From Mongoliimonas terrestris (GTDB taxonomy: Bacteria > Pseudomonadota > Alphaproteobacteria > Rhizobiales > Pleomorphomonadaceae), in NCBI RefSeq assembly GCF_001927285.1, contig NZ_MSIG01000001.1, forward strand, positions 372,001 to 436,000: DNA of 64,000 nt. Direction: 5' to 3'. Of this stretch, positions 26,120 through 34,814 are shown one piece after another; the stretch's first letter is position 1, and each line of letters starts with the position of its first letter. Made by a program: the position numbers and the translations under genes. The notes below the pieces were generated by a model. That model had not been told where the DNA came from. It ran no database searches and was given only the letters and a program-made list of their open reading frames with translations.

Positions 26120-27001
26120 ATGCGACCGCGTCGTCAGATCGCCACCGGTACGATTGCCCTCCTGCCCGTCTGGGCGGTGGTGGTGGTGGCCTACCTCGGC
26201 ACCATCGCCTGGACGGTGCTCATCTCCTTCACCGGCTCGCGCACCCTGCCGGTCTATGATTTCGTGGGCTTCGCCCAGTACGAGCGCCTGTTCGGCACCA
26301 GCCGCTGGATCGTCTCCATCGGCAACATCGCCACCTTCGGGGTGCTCTTCATCGGCTGCTGCCTGATTATCGGCTTCCTGCTCGCCGTGGCGCTCGACCA
26401 GAAGGTGCGCGCCGAGGGGGCGCTGCGCACCATCTATCTCTATCCCTACTCCATGTCCTTCATCGTCACCGGCCTCGTCTGGCAGTGGATCATGAACCCG
26501 GAGCTCGGCCTGCAGCGCAGTCTGCGCGACGCCGGTTTCGAAAGCTTCACCTTCGACTGGGCGGTGAACCGCGACATGGCCATCTACGCGGTGGCGGTGG
26601 CGGGCATCTGGCAGGCCTCCGGCCTCGTCATGGCCATCCTGCTCGCGGGCCTTCGCGGCATCGACCAGGATCTCTGGAAGGCCACCAAGGTGGACGGCAT
26701 CCCGACCTGGCGGGTCTACCTCTCCATCGTGCTGCCGCTCCTCAAGCCGATGATCGTCACCGCCGTGGTGCTCCTCTCCGTGGCGGTGGTGAAGGCCTAC
26801 GACCTCGTGGTGGCGCTCACCCGGGGCGGGCCGGGCATCGCCAGCGAAGTGCCGGCCAAGTTCGTCATGGACAACCTCTTCGAGCGCTCCAACATCGGCC
26901 TCGCCACGGCCGCCTCCACGGTCATGCTGGTGACCGTGCTGACGGCGCTCGTTCCCTGGCTCTACGCGGAATACTTCCGCGGCGCGAAAGGACACGGCTG
27001 A
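26120..27001 (+). CDS. Sugar ABC transporter permease (MalF/GtsB-like)
   Basis: A 293-aa inner-membrane protein with six predicted spans. The cytoplasmic EAA loop is visible as ATKVDGIPTWRVYLSIVLPLLKP, shortened here to its core DGIPTWRVYLSIVLP, which docks on the ATPase. It resembles GtsB of glucose-type CUT1 importers. The start was placed at the ATG after GGAG; the open frame extends farther upstream without similarity. A gap of about 218 bp separates it from the binding-protein gene. The stop overlaps the next start (ATGA). Confidence 0.92.
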   Translation: MRPRRQIATGTIALLPVWAVVVVAYLGTIAWTVLISFTGSRTLPVYDFVGFAQYERLFGTSRWIVSIGNIATFGVLFIGCCLIIGFLLAVALDQKVRAEGALRTIYLYPYSMSFIVTGLVWQWIMNPELGLQRSLRDAGFESFTFDWAVNRDMAIYAVAVAGIWQASGLVMAILLAGLRGIDQDLWKATKVDGIPTWRVYLSIVLPLLKPMIVTAVVLLSVAVVKAYDLVVALTRGGPGIASEVPAKFVMDNLFERSNIGLATAASTVMLVTVLTALVPWLYAEYFRGAKGHG

Positions 27002-27918
27002 TGACCGCCCCGTCCGCCACGCTTCACCGCTCCGCCGCCGGCGTCGTGCCCCGCGGCGCCCGGCCGAAGACCCTCACCGCCGGCCGGATCGGCCTCATCG
27101 TCTTCCTCGCCGTGTCGGCCGCCTACGTGCTGACCCCGCTCTACGTGATGGTGGTGACGTCGCTGAAGACCATGGAGGAGATCCGCCTCGGCGCCATCTT
27201 CGCCCTGCCGGCGGCGCCGACCGTGGAGCCCTGGATCGCCGCCTGGTCCACCGCCTGCACGGGCCTCACCTGCGAGGGCATCCAGGTCGGCTTCTGGAAC
27301 TCCGTCGCCATCCTGGTGCCGAGCGTCGTCTTCTCGGTGCTGGCCGGCGCCATCAACGGCTACGCCCTCGCCTTCTGGCGGCCGCGCGGCTCCAACCTGC
27401 TGTTCGCCTTCCTGCTCCTCGGCGCCTTCATCCCGGTGCAGGTCTTCCTCTATCCGCTGGTGCGCATCTCCGCCCTTCTCGGCGTCTACGGCACCTTGCC
27501 GAACATCGTCGCCATCCACGTGATCTTCGGCCTGCCGATCACCACGCTCCTCTTCCGCAACTACTACGCGGGCGTGCCGATCGAGCTCTTCAAGGCCGCG
27601 CGGGTGGACGGGGCCGGCTTTTGGCGGATCTTCTTCCAGGTGATGCTGCCGATGTCGACGCCGATCGTCATCGTCGCCTGCATCCTGCAGGTCACCGGCA
27701 TCTGGAACGACTTCATCCTCGGCCTCGTCTTCGCCGGCCGCGAAAACCTGCCGATGACGGTGCAGCTCAACAACGTGGTCAACACCACCACGGGCGAGCG
27801 CCCCTACAACATCCACATGGCGGCGACCATCCTCACCGCCGCCGTTCCGCTCCTCGTCTACTTCGTCTCGGGCCGCTGGTTCGTCCGCGGCATCGCCGCG
27901 GGCGCGGTGAAAGGATGA
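27001..27918 (+). CDS. Sugar ABC transporter permease (MalG/GtsC-like)
   Basis: A 305-aa protein with six membrane spans and the EAA loop ELFKAARVDGAGFWRIFFQV. The periplasmic loop is longer than in MalG and contains a Cys pair (STACTGLTCEG), as in GtsC-type permeases. It overlaps the previous gene by one base and the next gene by four (ATGA), so the three transport genes are translationally coupled. Confidence 0.93.
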   Translation: MTAPSATLHRSAAGVVPRGARPKTLTAGRIGLIVFLAVSAAYVLTPLYVMVVTSLKTMEEIRLGAIFALPAAPTVEPWIAAWSTACTGLTCEGIQVGFWNSVAILVPSVVFSVLAGAINGYALAFWRPRGSNLLFAFLLLGAFIPVQVFLYPLVRISALLGVYGTLPNIVAIHVIFGLPITTLLFRNYYAGVPIELFKAARVDGAGFWRIFFQVMLPMSTPIVIVACILQVTGIWNDFILGLVFAGRENLPMTVQLNNVVNTTTGERPYNIHMAATILTAAVPLLVYFVSGRWFVRGIAAGAVKG

Positions 27919-29066
27919 CAGCCATGCACGCCACCCTCCCCACCTCCGTGCCGCTGCGGTCGACCGCCCCCGTGGAGACCAGCGTCTCGGTCCGCGACCT
28001 GAAGATCGCCTACGGCTCCCTGACGGTCCTCGACAAGCTCTCCATCGATGTGGCCAAGGGCGAGTTCCTGGTGCTGCTCGGCCCGTCGGGCTGCGGCAAG
28101 TCCACCCTCCTCAACGCCATCGCCGGGCTGATGGACATCACCGACGGCGAGGTCTGGATCTCCGGCCGCAACGTCACCTGGGCCGAGCCCAAGGACCGCG
28201 GCATCGGCATGGTGTTCCAGTCATACGCGCTCTATCCGCGCATGACGGTGGCCGAGAACATGTCGTTCGGCCTGCGCATCGCCCGCCTGCCGAAGGCGGA
28301 GATCGCCGCGCGGGTGGACCGGGCGGCCAAGCTCCTCCACCTGACGCCGCTTCTGAAGCGCCGGCCGGCGGAACTCTCCGGCGGCCAGCGCCAGCGCGTC
28401 GCCATCGGCCGGGCGCTGGTGCGGGCGGTGGACGTCTTCCTCTTCGACGAGCCGCTGTCCAACCTCGACGCCCAGCTCCGGTCGGAATTGCGCATCGAGA
28501 TCAAGAAGCTGCACCAGTCGCTCGGCAACACCATGGTGTACGTCACCCACGACCAGATCGAGGCGATGACGCTCGCCGACCGGATCGCCGTCATGAAGGG
28601 CGGCGTCGTGCAGCAGCTCGCCCCGCCGCAGGAGATCTACAGCCGGCCGGCCAACCGGTTCGTCGCCGGCTTCCTCGGCTCGCCCGCCATGACCTTCCTC
28701 TCCGGCACCCTGCGCGGCCGGGCGATCGACCTCGGCGGCGGCGTGACCGTCCCGCTCGACGGCTACGCCTTCGCCAGCCCGGAGCGGCTGACCGGCGCGG
28801 CGGAGCTCGGCGTCCGGCCGGAGCACGTGGCGCTCGTGGCGCCCGGCGCGCCGCCGCCGTCCCCCGGCGCCCACCGGGCGACCGGCACGGTGACGATGAT
28901 CGAGCCGACCGGCGCCGACATGACGCTCTGGACCGACATCGCCGGCCAGCCTCTCACCATCCGGGCGCCGGCGGACCTTTCCGTCGCCGTCGGCGATCCG
29001 GTGCGCTTCTCCCTCGACCTCACCCGGGCGTCCCTCTTCGACGCCGAGACCGGCGCGCGGCTCTGA
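27915..29066 (+). CDS. Sugar ABC transporter ATP-binding protein (MalK/UgpC family)
   Basis: A 383-aa ATPase that powers the importer. Walker A is GPSGCGKST, the signature is LSGGQRQRVAIGRAL and Walker B is VFLFDEPLSNLDAQ. The last 140 residues form the OB-like regulatory domain of MalK-type subunits (LGVRPEHVAL). The start ATG overlaps the permease stop; GAAAGGATG provides the ribosome site. Confidence 0.95.
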   Translation: MTAMHATLPTSVPLRSTAPVETSVSVRDLKIAYGSLTVLDKLSIDVAKGEFLVLLGPSGCGKSTLLNAIAGLMDITDGEVWISGRNVTWAEPKDRGIGMVFQSYALYPRMTVAENMSFGLRIARLPKAEIAARVDRAAKLLHLTPLLKRRPAELSGGQRQRVAIGRALVRAVDVFLFDEPLSNLDAQLRSELRIEIKKLHQSLGNTMVYVTHDQIEAMTLADRIAVMKGGVVQQLAPPQEIYSRPANRFVAGFLGSPAMTFLSGTLRGRAIDLGGGVTVPLDGYAFASPERLTGAAELGVRPEHVALVAPGAPPPSPGAHRATGTVTMIEPTGADMTLWTDIAGQPLTIRAPADLSVAVGDPVRFSLDLTRASLFDAETGARL

Positions 29067-29121
29067 CCCCTGCCGCCGCTTCCCGAGCCCTTCCCGTTCC
29101 GCCATCCCGGAGACCGGCCCC

Positions 29122-29901
29122 ATGGCCCCCGCCAGCGACCTTTCCTTCCAGCTCTATTCTTCGCGCAACTTTCCGCCGCTGATCGACCAGCTCCGCACCC
29201 TGAAGGCGCTCGGCTATGCCAACGTGGAGCCCTACGGCGGCCTCTACGGAGACCTGGAGGCCCTGAAGGCGGGCCTCGACGAGACCGGCCTCACCGCCCG
29301 GAGCGGCCATTTCGCCCTCGACCTCCTGCGTGACGACCTCGACGGCGCCGTCCGCATCGCCGAGCGCCTCGGCATGGAGCTGATCGTCGCCCCTTATCTC
29401 GACGCGGCCCGCCGGCCGGCGGACGCCGCCGGCTGGCAGGCGCTCGCCGCCGATCTTGCCAAGATCGCCGCGGCCCTCAGGGCGCGGGGCTACGGTTTCG
29501 CCTGGCACAACCACGACTTCGAGTTCGTGGCGCTGTCCGACGGCAGCCTGCCGATCGACCACATCCTGGCCGCGCCGGGCGTCGACCTGGAACTCGATCT
29601 CGCCTGGGTGCTGAAGGCCGGCGCGTCGCCCCGCGCCTTTCTCGCCAAGGCGGCGGGCCGGATCGCGGCCGTGCACGTGAAGGACGTGGCGCCGAGCGGC
29701 GAGAACGCCGCCGAGGACGGCTGGGCGGATGTCGGCGCCGGCGTCATGGACTGGCCGTCCCTCTACGGGGCGGCGCTCGCCCCCGGGCCGCGGCTGATGA
29801 TCGTGGAGCACGACAACCCCTCCGACTTCCGACGCTTCGCCGCCGCAAGCGCCGAGGCCGTCCGCGGCTTTGCGTCCGTCCCCTCCGCCCGCACGGCCTG
29901 A
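29122..29901 (+). CDS. Sugar phosphate isomerase/epimerase family protein
   Basis: A 259-aa TIM-barrel protein of the xylose-isomerase-like/AP-endonuclease-2 superfamily. Candidate metal ligands lie in VEPYGGL, WHNHDFEF, LELDLAWV, VHVKDV and MIVEHDNP. The exact reaction is not known; relatives isomerise or epimerise sugars, inosose or keto-sugars, and some act on 3-keto-glycosides. Its place between importer genes and a Gfo/Idh/MocA dehydrogenase suggests that it handles an oxidised form of the imported sugar. Confidence 0.88.
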   Translation: MAPASDLSFQLYSSRNFPPLIDQLRTLKALGYANVEPYGGLYGDLEALKAGLDETGLTARSGHFALDLLRDDLDGAVRIAERLGMELIVAPYLDAARRPADAAGWQALAADLAKIAAALRARGYGFAWHNHDFEFVALSDGSLPIDHILAAPGVDLELDLAWVLKAGASPRAFLAKAAGRIAAVHVKDVAPSGENAAEDGWADVGAGVMDWPSLYGAALAPGPRLMIVEHDNPSDFRRFAAASAEAVRGFASVPSARTA

Positions 29902-30003
29902 GCCCCGACCACGACGCGGCCCCGTCCGACCCCATTCCGGCGCCGGCGGCGCCGGGCGGCATCTCGACCGGCCGCGCGTCTTCTTCTCCCACGAGGACCT
30001 TCC

Positions 30004-31101
30004 ATGACCTTTCGCATCGGCATCGTCGGCTGCGGCAACATCTCGGACATCTACCTCACCAACCTCGCCATCCTCCCCGGCGTCGCCGTCACGGCGGTGG
30101 CGGACATCGATCCGGCCGCCGCCCGGCGGAAGGCCGGCACCTACGCGGTTCCGGCGGTGCCGGTGGACGCGCTGTTCGGCCGCGACGACGTGGACGTGGT
30201 GCTGAACCTCACGGTCCCGACCGCCCACGCGGGCGTGTCGCTGGCGTCGCTCGCCGCGGGCAAGCACGTCTATACGGAAAAGCCGCTCGCCACGACGCTC
30301 GACGACGGCATCCGCATCCTGGAGACCGCCGCCGCCAAGGGCCTTCGCGTCGGCGCCGCGCCGGACACCATCCTCGGCGCCGGCATCGAGACCGCCGCCG
30401 GGCTGATCGCGGACGGCACCGTCGGCGAGATCATCACCGGCACCGCCACGGTGCTCGGCCGCGGCATGGAGCACTGGCATCCGAACCCGGGCTTCTTCTT
30501 CAAGGCGGGCGGCGGCCCCGTGCTCGACATGGGCCCCTATTACATCGCCGCCCTCGTCTCCCTCCTCGGCCCGATCGAGACCGTGCGGGCCACCGGGCGG
30601 ATCGGCCGGCGCGAGCGGCTCGTCACCGCCGAGGGTCCGATGCAGGGCCGCACGGTCCCAGTGGAGGTGTTCACCACCGTGAGCGCCCTCTACACCTTCC
30701 GCTCCGGCGCCCAGATCACCTTCCTGGCCTCCTGGGACGTGCTCGCCCACGGCCACGTGCCGATCGAGCTGCACGGCACCGGCGCGTCGATCCGCGTCCC
30801 GGATCCGAACTTCTTCGGCGGCCCGGTCAAGGTGGCGGAAGCCGGCGGCGACTGGCGGACGATCGACACCGCCGGCCGGCCCTACGGGGCGATCAACTGG
30901 CCGGCCGCCGATCCGGTCCACGCCAACTGGCGCGGCCTCGGTCTCGTCGACATGGGGGCGGCCATCGCCGAGGATCGGCCGCACCGGGCGAACGGCGCCC
31001 TCGCCCTCCATACGCTCCGGGTGTTGCTCGCCACCCTGGAGGCGGCCGAGACCAACCAGGTGTTGACCATACCCTCGGAGAGCGTCCTCTCACCCGGTTG
31101 A
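30004..31101 (+). CDS. Gfo/Idh/MocA family oxidoreductase
   Basis: A 365-aa NAD(P)-dependent sugar dehydrogenase-like protein. The Rossmann motif is GIVGCGNISDIYL, and the family EKP motif with its catalytic Lys is YTEKPLAT. The C-terminal half has GGGPVLDMGPYYI, which is typical. Relatives oxidise C1, C2 or C3 hydroxyls of sugars, glycosides or inositols. It is the last gene of the LacI-controlled operon and is followed by a strong hairpin terminator. Confidence 0.92.
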   Translation: MTFRIGIVGCGNISDIYLTNLAILPGVAVTAVADIDPAAARRKAGTYAVPAVPVDALFGRDDVDVVLNLTVPTAHAGVSLASLAAGKHVYTEKPLATTLDDGIRILETAAAKGLRVGAAPDTILGAGIETAAGLIADGTVGEIITGTATVLGRGMEHWHPNPGFFFKAGGGPVLDMGPYYIAALVSLLGPIETVRATGRIGRRERLVTAEGPMQGRTVPVEVFTTVSALYTFRSGAQITFLASWDVLAHGHVPIELHGTGASIRVPDPNFFGGPVKVAEAGGDWRTIDTAGRPYGAINWPAADPVHANWRGLGLVDMGAAIAEDRPHRANGALALHTLRVLLATLEAAETNQVLTIPSESVLSPG

Positions 31102-31146
31102 AGGACGGGGGCGACGCGAAATCGCCCCTGGCAAGACCGACCCGTC

Positions 31147-31175
31147 AGGCCGGCCGCGACCCTCGCGGCCGGCCT
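31147..31175 (+). terminator. Hairpin terminator of the sugar ABC operon
   Basis: A perfect 12-bp stem AGGCCGGCCGCG/CGCGGCCGGCCT with a 5-nt loop lies 45 bp after the last gene of the operon. It is followed by TCGCCGTCTC, so the T-run is weak. Confidence 0.7.
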
Positions 31176-31383
31176 TCGCCGTCTCGGGCCAGAAAGCGTT
31201 TGTCGGAGTCTTGCCAAAGGATGCGCCCGGACGCCCAAATGGGAACGCCGTGCTCGTCCAGTTGAAACGGAGCGGGGCAAGATCGCCGCACCGTCATCTT
31301 CCGATTAAGGATGCCGCTCATCTTAGGTTGCGGAGTCTCCGTCCAAAAAGATAGCCTAAGAGTAATCTATCGAGGGTGGATGG

Positions 31384-32586
31384 GTGGTTCTGATCGATTT
31401 GTTCACATCGTCCGGCTCCGAAACCGCATCCGCCACGACCGACTGGGTCGACGGGGACGCGCGCTCCGGCAGCGCCGTCGCGGCGACCCTCTTCGAGGCG
31501 TTCGACGACCCGCGCCTGCAGGCGCTGATCGGCGCCTCGACCGTCCGGCCGCTCACCGCCTTCCAGGACCCCGCCTTCTTCGCCGACCTTCTGTCGACCG
31601 TCGGCGCGGCCACCCGCGCGCGGCCGCTGTTCGTCGCCGTCACCGGCCCGGACGGCGGCCTTGTGATGGTGCTGCCCTTCGCGCTCGTCCGCTGCGGGCC
31701 GCTCCGTGTCATCGAGGGCCTCGACCTCGACGTCAGCGACTACTGGGCGCCGTTCGCCACCACCTGCCGCACCTGGACCGGCCCGGAACTGGAGGCCGTC
31801 TGGACGGCGGTGCGCAAGGTGCTGCCGCCGGCCGACGCGCTGACCCTGAAGAAGGTGCCGCTCTCCATCCACGGCACCGCCCACCCCTTCTCCGCCTGGC
31901 AGGGCCTCAAGCCCATGGGCGCGCAGGCGGTGCGCCTGGCGCTCTACGACGAGGCGGGCGCGCCCGTGGCGCTTTCGGGCCTTTCTGGCGTCAAGGACGG
32001 ACGGCGCAAGTGCCGGCGGCTGGAGAAGACCGCCCCGGTCGTGATGCGCGAGGCGGACGAAGCCGGGCTCGACCGCATGCTGGAGCAGATGATCGGCCAG
32101 CGGCGCGAGCGCTTCCGCGCCATCGGCCGGCCGGACCTGATGGACCGGCCCGAGATCGAGATCTTCTACCGCCAGCGGGCCCGCGCCGGCCTTGCCGACG
32201 GCTCCGTGCGGGTGTTCGCCCTGGAGACCGAGGGCGAGACCCTGGCGGTCATCTACGGCCTCTGCCAGGGCGACGTGTTCACCATCGTGGTCACCAGCAT
32301 GAGCTCCGATCCGCGCTGGACCCCGGCCTCTCCCGGCCTCGTCATCATGGTGAAAGCCATCGAATGGGCCGTCGCCGAGGGTTATCGCACGGTGGACCTC
32401 AGCGTCGGCGCGCTGCCCTACAAGACCCGCTTCGCCGCCACGGCGACGGAACTCGCCGAGGCCCAGTTCGCCCTCACGCCCGCCGGCCTGCCGGTGGTGC
32501 TGGTGGCGACGCTGCGCCGCTGGCTCCGGCACGGGGCGCTCCGCCACCCGATGCTCGCCCGGCTCCGCTCGGCTCTTCGGCGCTGA
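31384..32586 (+). CDS. GNAT-type acyltransferase, CelD/BcsL-like
   Basis: A 400-aa protein resembling the GNAT proteins annotated as CelD/BcsL (cellulose-associated). The acetyltransferase-like core is in the second half (RRKCRRLEKTAPVVMREADE through YRTVDLSVGALPYKTRF), and the N-terminal half is a degenerate repeat of the fold. The substrate is unknown; an exopolysaccharide role is only inferred from family members. The GTG start follows GAGGGTGG. The 90 bp upstream are AT-rich for this genome and hold two small inverted repeats (CGGAG/CTCCG and TCTTAGG/CCTAAGA), probably its control region. Confidence 0.8.
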   Translation: MVLIDLFTSSGSETASATTDWVDGDARSGSAVAATLFEAFDDPRLQALIGASTVRPLTAFQDPAFFADLLSTVGAATRARPLFVAVTGPDGGLVMVLPFALVRCGPLRVIEGLDLDVSDYWAPFATTCRTWTGPELEAVWTAVRKVLPPADALTLKKVPLSIHGTAHPFSAWQGLKPMGAQAVRLALYDEAGAPVALSGLSGVKDGRRKCRRLEKTAPVVMREADEAGLDRMLEQMIGQRRERFRAIGRPDLMDRPEIEIFYRQRARAGLADGSVRVFALETEGETLAVIYGLCQGDVFTIVVTSMSSDPRWTPASPGLVIMVKAIEWAVAEGYRTVDLSVGALPYKTRFAATATELAEAQFALTPAGLPVVLVATLRRWLRHGALRHPMLARLRSALRR

Positions 32587-32728
32587 ACGGCCCCGCGACG
32601 CCGGCCGCGCCCGCCATCCGCGATCCCTCTTCCCGTCATCGCCCCTTGCGCCCCGCCCCGTCCTGGTGCGCGCGAACCCGACGTTAACTCGAGAAATGCC
32701 ATCCTTTCTGCGAAAAGGAGACGGCGTG

Positions 32729-33001
32729 ATGCATGACGTCGAGATCGAAGATGGCCTGACGGTGCGCTTTCCCGGTCGCACGGGCGAATTCCTGCAAGGG
32801 GTGGACATCGGGCTCCTGCTCGCCGACCTTGCCGCCGGCCGCAGCGACATCAACCGGCGGATCCGCCGGGCGAGCCTGAAGCAGGCGGCCGACGTGGCGC
32901 TCGGCTTCGGCTACCGCTGCGTCACCGTCGCCGAGGGCGACGGCTGGGCGGACATCCACGTGACCAACCGGCGCCAGCGCCCGGCCTTGCGGGTCGTCTG
33001 A
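32729..33001 (+). CDS. Conserved-looking small protein of unknown function (90 aa)
   Basis: I do not recognise the family with certainty. The ATG sits 8 bp after GGAG, a strong ribosome site, and codon use is typical of the genome. The protein has no membrane span or signal peptide, an acidic start (MHDVEIEDGLTVRFPGR), and a central basic helix-like segment (INRRIRRASLKQAADVALGF). Upstream in-frame starts (32666, 32696) would extend it by up to 21 residues without ribosome sites. It stands alone between the GNAT gene and the YciI gene on the same strand. Confidence 0.7.
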   Translation: MHDVEIEDGLTVRFPGRTGEFLQGVDIGLLLADLAAGRSDINRRIRRASLKQAADVALGFGYRCVTVAEGDGWADIHVTNRRQRPALRVV

Positions 33002-33152
33002 GCGGACGCCCGCCGCGGCCGGCCGACCTTGCCGGCCCCCGCCGCCACCGGTCCTCCGCTTCGCCCGCGCCGACGCGCCCCCTTGTGAGGCGGGCCGTCC
33101 CCCTCTACCGTCCCGCGTCGACCGCAACGCGAACGGACGGACACTTCCCATC

Positions 33153-33440
33153 ATGCTCTTTGCCGTGACCTGCCTCGACAAGCCGGGCCACACGGATGTG
33201 CGCGCCGGCAACCGGGCCGCCCATCTGGACTTCCTCAAGGCCAACGCCGCCGCCGTGAAGCTCGCCGGGCCGTTCACCTCCGACGACGGCAGCGCCATGA
33301 TCGGCTCGCTCCTCGTCATCGAGGCGCCCGACCGGGCCGCCCTCGACGCGCTCCTGGCCGCCGACCCCTACGCCACGGCGGGCCTGTTCGAGACGGTCGA
33401 GATCCGGCCCTGGCGCTGGGTCATCGGCAACCCGGGTTGA
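33153..33440 (+). CDS. YciI family protein
   Basis: A 95-aa ferredoxin-like-fold protein with HLDFLKANAAAVKLAGPFTSDDG and LLAADPYATAGLFETVEIRPW. YciI relatives include muconolactone-isomerase-like and dehydrochlorinase enzymes with a conserved His-Asp pair, seen here in AAHLDF. The substrate is unknown. It is followed after 8 bp by an EVE-domain gene, a pairing common in Rhizobiales. Confidence 0.92.
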   Translation: MLFAVTCLDKPGHTDVRAGNRAAHLDFLKANAAAVKLAGPFTSDDGSAMIGSLLVIEAPDRAALDALLAADPYATAGLFETVEIRPWRWVIGNPG

Positions 33441-33448
33441 CGACCGCC

Positions 33449-33922
33449 ATGGCCAAGTGGCTGTTCAAGTCCGAACCCTTCAAGTGGTCGTTCGAGCAGA
33501 TGAAGGCAGCCGGCGCCCGCGGCACCCAGTGGGACGGCGTGCGCAACTACCAGGCCCGCAACAACATGCGCGCCATGCGGCTCGGCGACCTCGGCTTCTT
33601 CTACCACTCCAACGAGGGGCTGGAGGTGGTCGGCATCGTGGAGGTCGCGGCCCTCGTCCACCCGGACAGCACCACGGACGACCCGCGCTGGGAGTGCGTG
33701 GACGTGCGGGCGGTGCGCGACATGCCCCGGCCGGTCTCCCTCGTCGCCATCAAGGCGGAGCCGGCCCTTGCCCAGATGAGCCTCGTCACCTCCATGCGCC
33801 TCTCGGTCCAGCCGGTGACCGAGGCCGAATGGGCGGTCGTCTGCCGGATGGGCGGCCTTTCGCCGGACGAGATCGCGGCGCTCGACGCAACCCGCGGCGT
33901 CTCCGCCGGGGTGGATTCGTGA
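33449..33922 (+). CDS. EVE domain protein
   Basis: A 157-aa EVE-domain protein (thymocyte nuclear protein/Thyn1 type). [26 protein letters not shown] and [12 protein letters not shown] are diagnostic. EVE domains are PUA-like and are thought to bind modified bases in DNA or RNA. The ATG was preferred over an upstream TTG that overlaps the YciI stop. Its stop overlaps the next start. Confidence 0.94.
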   Translation: MAKWLFKSEPFKWSFEQMKAAGARGTQWDGVRNYQARNNMRAMRLGDLGFFYHSNEGLEVVGIVEVAALVHPDSTTDDPRWECVDVRAVRDMPRPVSLVAIKAEPALAQMSLVTSMRLSVQPVTEAEWAVVCRMGGLSPDEIAALDATRGVSAGVDS

Positions 33923-34605
33923 CCGGCCCTGGGCCGGTTCCGACCGGCCCCCGGCCGGTCCACGATCCCGCCGCCTTCATCCGGGCCGAGACCCGGCTGA
34001 TCGCCCCGCCCCACGTGCCGGAGATCCGCCTCCACCTCGCCGACGAGGCCCTCGACCTCTGGCGCCGGACCGAGGAGGAGCTCGACCGCATGGGCCTGCC
34101 GCCGCCCTACTGGGCCTTCGCCTGGGCGGGCGGTCAGGCGCTCGCCCGCTACATCCTCGACAACCCGCACCTGGTCGCCGGCCGGCGGGTGCTCGACTTC
34201 GCCGCCGGCTCGGGCATCGTCGCCATCGCCGCCGCCAAGGCCGGGGCCGCGTCCGTCCTGGCGACGGACATCGACGGCTTCTCGCTTGCGGCGATCGCCC
34301 TCAACGCGGCGGCGAACGGCGTCGTCGTGGAGGCGTCGAGCATCGACGTGCTGGCGACCGGCGCGGCCGGCCACGACGTGGTGCTCGCCGGCGACGTCTT
34401 CTACGAAAAGCCCATGGCCGACCGGGTGGAGCCTTTCCTGCGGTCCGCCAAGGCCGACGGCGCCCTGGTGCTCTTCGGCGATCCGGGACGGAGCTACATC
34501 CCGAAGTCCGGCGTGGAGGCCATCGCCACCTACGAGGTGCCGGTCACCCGCGCCCTGGAGGACAGCGAGGTGAAGCGCACCCGCGTCTGGCGCTTCACCG
34601 ACTGA
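33919..34605 (+). CDS. Class I SAM-dependent methyltransferase (PrmA/ETFB-lysine methyltransferase-like)
   Basis: A 228-aa methyltransferase with motif [21 protein letters not shown], the acidic loop ATDIDGF and the post-I motif [11 protein letters not shown]. It resembles bacterial METTL20-type enzymes that methylate lysines of the electron-transfer flavoprotein beta subunit, and also PrmA; the target here is not proven. The GTG start overlaps the EVE stop as GTGA, so the two are translationally coupled. Confidence 0.87.
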   Translation: MTGPGPVPTGPRPVHDPAAFIRAETRLIAPPHVPEIRLHLADEALDLWRRTEEELDRMGLPPPYWAFAWAGGQALARYILDNPHLVAGRRVLDFAAGSGIVAIAAAKAGAASVLATDIDGFSLAAIALNAAANGVVVEASSIDVLATGAAGHDVVLAGDVFYEKPMADRVEPFLRSAKADGALVLFGDPGRSYIPKSGVEAIATYEVPVTRALEDSEVKRTRVWRFTD

Positions 34606-34814
34606 CGAGATCCCGCCCGCATCCGCGCTTTTCCCACGCGGGCCGGCCCTATTCGACGAAGTGTCGAGACCCGGCGCCCTGCGGCGGGCGGCTTTCTCAA
34701 CGAAAGTTCGACCCCGGCAAGGTGGACGCTTCACGGCCGACCACCGATAATGCCGGCCAACTGAAGAGAGGCCGTCGCGGGGAGGAAAGCGCCGGCCGCC
34801 CTGGGGAGAAAGCC

